Source: Zea mays
Lineage: Eukaryota; Streptophyta; Magnoliopsida; Poales; Poaceae
Assembly: GCF_902167145.1 (NCBI RefSeq)
Contig: NC_050098.1
Location: forward strand, 79,090,207 to 79,154,206
Length of the DNA stretch: 64,000 nt
Direction of reading: 5' to 3'
The translations under genes and the position numbers were made by a program. The notes under the pieces are model-generated. The model did no database searches. It was not told where the DNA came from and saw nothing but the letters and a program-made list of their open reading frames with translations. Shown here in pieces: positions 60,514-64,000 of the stretch; position 1 is the first letter of the stretch, and each line of letters starts with the position of its first letter.

Positions 60514-61411
60514 GTCGTGTTCTAACGAAGATCGTTTCGACAGAGCATATTATTAAGCAAGGTTCTAAAAATGCAACAAGATCTGGAAGAAGAGAAAAAC
60601 AAAGCCGTCATTCAAGATTTGGATGAAAAAGTTGAAAATTACGAAGCTAATCTGAAAAAGAAAGACTTCACAATCCAAGACCTTGAAATCATGGTCAAAG
60701 AGCACGAAGGTGCATTAGAAAAGAAAGATTTTGTTATTCAGACCATGGAGGGTTCTTTGGCTGAAGTCCAAACTGAGAATGACAAATTAAAGAATGAATT
60801 GCTCCGACAGTCAGAAAAATTCGAGCAAGAAAAGAAATATCTTGAAGCAAGCCTGAAAATTGAAGTGGATAAATACTCAAATTTGCAGAAATCCTTTAAA
60901 GAACTTCAGGAGAAATGCTTAAGCTTCGGCAGCCGATGCGTGCAGCGGCTGAAGGATGTGTTTCACTCTGTTGGAGCTAGCTCTGCGAAATTTACACCTT
61001 CAGCTGAAAATCTGCCGAGAACATTAGAGTATATTGAAGGCGAAGTTGATGCCCTTGATGAAGTTATTAGTGGGCACACCGACTTCTGCGCCCTGGTAGC
61101 TTCTCGGGGCACAGCTACTGCTTTTTTGAAGGCTGGCTGCACGCATGGAAACATTGGGAACAGACCAAACTTCAGCTTGTCAGCTTCAGATTTGATAGAT
61201 ATCCCAAGCCTAGCCAGAAGCATTGGAAATAGATTCATGACCCAGATCTGGGTAAGTGGCGGGCAAAAAATGGCAGGCGACGAAGCTCGAAGCCATCTTA
61301 AGCCGGTAAGAAACTTATGTTTGTTACTTTTACCTTCTCCTTTGAAATTTGCACCTTTCTTACTCTGCTGTTTGGTATACACAGGATGACGAAGCCTTAA
61401 CTGAAGCTTAA
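60514..61411 (+). CDS. Element D antisense gene, coiled-coil exon and short last exon
   Basis: The open frame from ATG 60571 encodes a long coiled coil (about residues 1-110; DLEIMVKEHEGALEKKDF, KNELLRQSEKFEQEKKY). A helical domain follows, with LEYIEGEVDALDEVISGHTD and ASRGTATAFLKAGCTHGN, similar to the C-terminal part of element C's antisense gene. A GT-AG intron at 61306-61384 (79 nt, GTAAGA...TATACACAG) would join SHLKP at 61305 to a nine-codon last exon (61385-61411, DDEALTEA then TAA). Reading straight through the intron gives a hydrophobic tail of about 25 residues and is less likely. The upstream part may be joined to exon 1 or be a separate product. Confidence 0.65.
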
Positions 61412-61801
61412 AGTTGTTTACAATATGCTTTCCTGCAAAAATTCTGGAGAAACTCTTGTAATATAACTATGAAACAACTTATGTAAATTTGTACATACCT
61501 TGTAATATATTCTGTCTCCCTTATCCGCATACAGTGTGCATTGCTGTGGATGAAACTTCTCTTTTGAGCCGAAGGCGAAAAACACCTTCCCTTCTTTTCG
61601 TACACAACGAAGCATAAAAAAATTTTCCTTCGAATCTTTTCCTTATTTCTGAAGCACCCTTCTTCTTTGTGTAGTATGATGAAGATTCTATATATGTCTA
61701 AATGAATGTTTATGAATGCAAATGACATGATGAAATGTACTGTGCAAATGAATATTGGGACACATATTCAAAAACCATAAGCACAGCCCTTCATCTCCTC
61801 A
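61412..61801. other. 3' flank of element D antisense gene
   Basis: AT-rich with no coding signal. It probably contains the 3' UTR and poly(A) signals of the antisense transcript (several AATAT/AAATGAAT stretches), but no clear terminator can be assigned. Confidence 0.4.
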
Positions 61802-61819
61802 AGAATGATACAAGTCTTT

Positions 61820-62016
61820 TTGCCGTTTACTTTTCGGCTTCACCGTTTACTTTTCGGTGTATCAGCGTTGACTTTTCGCTGTAAGCCTCCCTTGGGAGCT
61901 TCTTCGCCTTTTACTTTCAGCGGAATCAGCGTTTATTTTTCGTTGTAAGCCTCCCTTAGGAGCTTCTTCGCCTTTTACTTTCAGCGGAATCAGCGTTTAT
62001 TTTTCGCTGTAGGCTC
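61820..62016. repeat. 64-bp tandem array in element D
   Basis: ATCAGCGTT-led units start at 61861, 61925 and 61989 (64-bp period) and contain TTTTCGCTGTAAGCCTCCCTT and AGCTTCTTCGCC. Shorter variants (CCGTTTACTTTTCGG) occur at 61823 and 61843. It occupies the same place, between convergent antisense gene and pol, as the 77-bp array in element C, but the sequence is unrelated. The remainder to 62219 is non-coding. Confidence 0.75.
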
Positions 62017-62219
62017 TGCATTCCCTTAGGAACGACTTTTGAGCTTCTCCCTGTTTCCTTTTCTTTTTACCTTTGCGTTTACATTTACATTTTTGGGGGA
62101 TGTCATTCTCATAGAATTGAAATAAGGAAAATTACATATTGTGGCCCCATTAAAAACCTTTCTCCCCCTTTGGAAAGGAAAAGGGTGCCACAAAAAAGAA
62201 TATAAAAAATTACATCAAA

Positions 62220-64000
62220 CTAAACATAATATCGCCGAAGCTCATCCGCATTCCACGATCTAGGAATGTCGTTGCCGTCCATATCCTTCAATCTGTAGGA
62301 ACCGGGTCTTGACGAAGATACTACTAAAAAGGGGCCTTCCCACTTCAGCTGTAGTTTGCCTACTGTCTCAGGATTGGCTATTCTTTGAAGTACCAAGTGT
62401 CCTGGTTCAATGTTCTTCAGCTTGACCTTTCTGTCACACCATTTTACTGTTTCAGCTTGATATTTATTGATGTTTTCCACAGCTTGAAGTCTGATCCCTT
62501 CAATAGCATCTTTTTCTACAGAACAATCAGCTTCGTTTTCGCCCTCTGCCGAAGCTACTGTCCTTATTGATCCTGTTTTGGCCTCTTCTGGGGTTATTGC
62601 TTCGTCACCAAACAATAGTTTAAAGGGTGTAAAGCCTGTTGATCTTGACATGGTTGTGTTATGTCTCCACACCACTTTGATTAACTCGTCTGGCCACTTT
62701 CCCCTGGGCTGATTGAAGATTGACTTCATTATTCCTGTCATTATGATCCCATTGGCTCTTTCGACAAGTCCATTTGACTCTGGGTGTCGGACTGATGCAA
62801 AATGGATCTTCGTGCCGATTTGATCACAAAATTCTCTGAAGGCTTCAGAATCAAACTGTGTCCCATTATCCACAGTGATAGCCTTCGGCACTCCGAAGCG
62901 ACAAACAATGTTTTGCCAGAAAAACTTTTGAATAGTAAATGAAGTTATTGTGGCTAAGGGCTTCGCCTGAATCCATTTGGAAAAATATTCCACTGCCACC
63001 ACCACATATCTTAAGTTCCCCTGTGCTAGTGGTAATGGACCTAGAAAATCCAGGCCCCACCTTTGCAACGGCCAAGTGGGTTGTATTAATTGAGTTAAAG
63101 ACGAAGGTTGTTTTTTATCTCTTGCACATTTCTGACAACCTTCGCACTTTTGAACTAAATCCGGTGCATCCGAAGCTACCTTTGGCCAATAAAATCCTTG
63201 GCGAAAAACTTTCCCAAGCAAGGGCCTAGATCCAATGTGAGATCCACACAGACCTGCATGTATGTCCTTCATTAATTCTATACCTTCGGATCTGGATAAA
63301 CACTTGAGCAATGGGGAACATACCCCACGCTTGTATAGCTCCCCTTCTATTATGACATATGGTCGAGCTCTTGCTTCTATTCTCCTGTTATAAGCTTCGT
63401 CGTTTGAAAGAAAATTACCCTGGAGGAAAGAGATAATCTCAGTTCTCCAATCTTCACTATAAACAGGGGATATATTAAGGATTGCTCTTTCAAGAAGCTC
63501 GACCGAAGGTGCTTTTATTGTTTCAAAAAATACTTCCGAAGGTATAGGCAGCCCCTGGGCTGCTGACTTAGCCAATAGATCACCGTATTCATTTTCTCCA
63601 CGAGGAATATTTTTGACAGAGAAACCTTCGAAGGAAGCCTCAATCCTTCGGACTGTATCTAGATACTTTTCAAGCTTCGGGTCTCTTGCTTTGTAGCTCT
63701 TGTCAATATGACCAGAGATAACTTGAGAATCAGTTTTAAGAATGGCCCTTCTGATTCGCATTGCCTTTAATTTCCGAAGACCCAAGAGCAGAGCTTCATA
63801 CTCAGCGATGTTATTTGTGCAACTAAAATCAAGTCTTGCCGCATAACAAGTTTTCACTTTGGAAGGTGAAACCAACACAGAAGCCGCTCCTGCTCCGAAG
63901 GTTCCCCAAGACCCATCGCAAAACATTGTCCATGCTTCGGCATCTTTATTTGTTTCTTCCTTCTGAGCCCCTGACGTCCAGTCAGCAATAAAGTCTGCTA
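62220..64000 (-). CDS. pol: Element D pol, 3' part: additional RNase H and integrase (runs off window)
   Basis: The frame is open from the window edge (ADFIADWTSG) to a stop at 62220, so the protein continues upstream; Met 63926 is internal. The additional RNase H has MFCDGSWG (Asp), NNIAEYEALLLGL (Glu), LKTDSQVISG (Asp) and NEYGDLLAKSA (Asp). Integrase has the zinc finger HAGLCGSHIG...CEGCQKC and triad Asp in WGLDFLGPLP, Asp in TVDNGTQF, Glu in SNGLVERANG. The C-terminus ends WEGPFLVVSSSRPGSYRL...WNADELRRYYV. No stops or frameshifts were seen, unlike C. The domain order matches element C and confirms Tat. Confidence 0.92.
   Translation of the reverse strand, partial: ADFIADWTSGAQKEETNKDAEAWTMFCDGSWGTFGAGAASVLVSPSKVKTCYAARLDFSCTNNIAEYEALLLGLRKLKAMRIRRAILKTDSQVISGHIDKSYKARDPKLEKYLDTVRRIEASFEGFSVKNIPRGENEYGDLLAKSAAQGLPIPSEVFFETIKAPSVELLERAILNISPVYSEDWRTEIISFLQGNFLSNDEAYNRRIEARARPYVIIEGELYKRGVCSPLLKCLSRSEGIELMKDIHAGLCGSHIGSRPLLGKVFRQGFYWPKVASDAPDLVQKCEGCQKCARDKKQPSSLTQLIQPTWPLQRWGLDFLGPLPLAQGNLRYVVVAVEYFSKWIQAKPLATITSFTIQKFFWQNIVCRFGVPKAITVDNGTQFDSEAFREFCDQIGTKIHFASVRHPESNGLVERANGIIMTGIMKSIFNQPRGKWPDELIKVVWRHNTTMSRSTGFTPFKLLFGDEAITPEEAKTGSIRTVASAEGENEADCSVEKDAIEGIRLQAVENINKYQAETVKWCDRKVKLKNIEPGHLVLQRIANPETVGKLQLKWEGPFLVVSSSRPGSYRLKDMDGNDIPRSWNADELRRYYV

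Larger units (their letters stand above)
57264..64000 (-). mobile_element. Element D: Tat-lineage Ty3/gypsy element, right end outside window
   Basis: Minus-strand element. The 3' LTR at 57264-57879 is followed (plus direction) by the PPT, an antisense gene, a tandem array and the 3' part of pol, which runs off the window. RT, protease, gag and 5' LTR should lie beyond 64000. The additional RNase H, integrase without chromodomain and antisense gene place it in the Tat group with element C, but with far less decay. The candidate TSD on the left is AAGAC (57259-57263). Confidence 0.85.

Overview
This is plant nuclear DNA, most likely from a panicoid or andropogonoid grass with a maize-like genome. 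The evidence is Ty3/gypsy retrotransposons nested inside one another, LTRs of 3.5-4.3 kb, a 1.25-kb solo LTR carrying CACCGGACAGTCCGGTG palindromes, and a Helitron-like 3' end of the maize type. I see no intact host gene, no rRNA or tRNA gene and no bacterial feature. Nearly everything is transposon sequence at different stages of decay.

Element boundaries rest on 5-bp target-site duplications (TSDs) that I read directly. Element E (1265-26601, plus strand, TSD ACTTA) sits inside an older LTR fragment (F, 1129-1259 and 26607-27161). E has two 3.5-kb LTRs but no gag or pol. Its internal region holds an esterase/monoacylglycerol-lipase-like pseudogene, a prolyl-oligopeptidase-like fragment and a 239-bp Helitron-like element. 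Element A (6889-19779, minus strand, TSD CCATC), a chromodomain-bearing Tekay/Del chromovirus, landed at the 3' edge of the esterase pseudogene. From 27162 to 31832 lies LTR G, a plus-strand relative of element B's LTRs, split by a solo LTR (29798-31049, TSD AGGAG) and cut by element C.

Element C (from 31833, plus strand) belongs to the Tat lineage. It has a 489-bp 5' LTR, gag, protease, RT, RNase H, a second RNase H and integrase, then a 77-bp tandem array and a decayed spliced-looking gene on the opposite strand. Its RT is split by element B (35210-49373, minus strand, TSD GTATG), a second Tekay/Del chromovirus. C loses its right end near 56.2 kb. Element D (57264 to beyond 64000, minus strand) is a younger-looking Tat element. 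It also has an antisense gene, here with its own TATA box and a credible intron, a 64-bp tandem array, and an open RNase H-integrase reading frame.

The most interesting signals are four. Tat elements C and D share the layout pol, tandem array, antisense spliced gene, which suggests a conserved antisense accessory gene. Chromoviruses A and B both carry an extra sense ORF upstream of gag and both have gag and protease offset by -1 at the same place. E is a gag/pol-less LTR element carrying cellular gene pieces. The premature stops across all elements are overwhelmingly TAG, as expected from deamination of methylated CAG sites.
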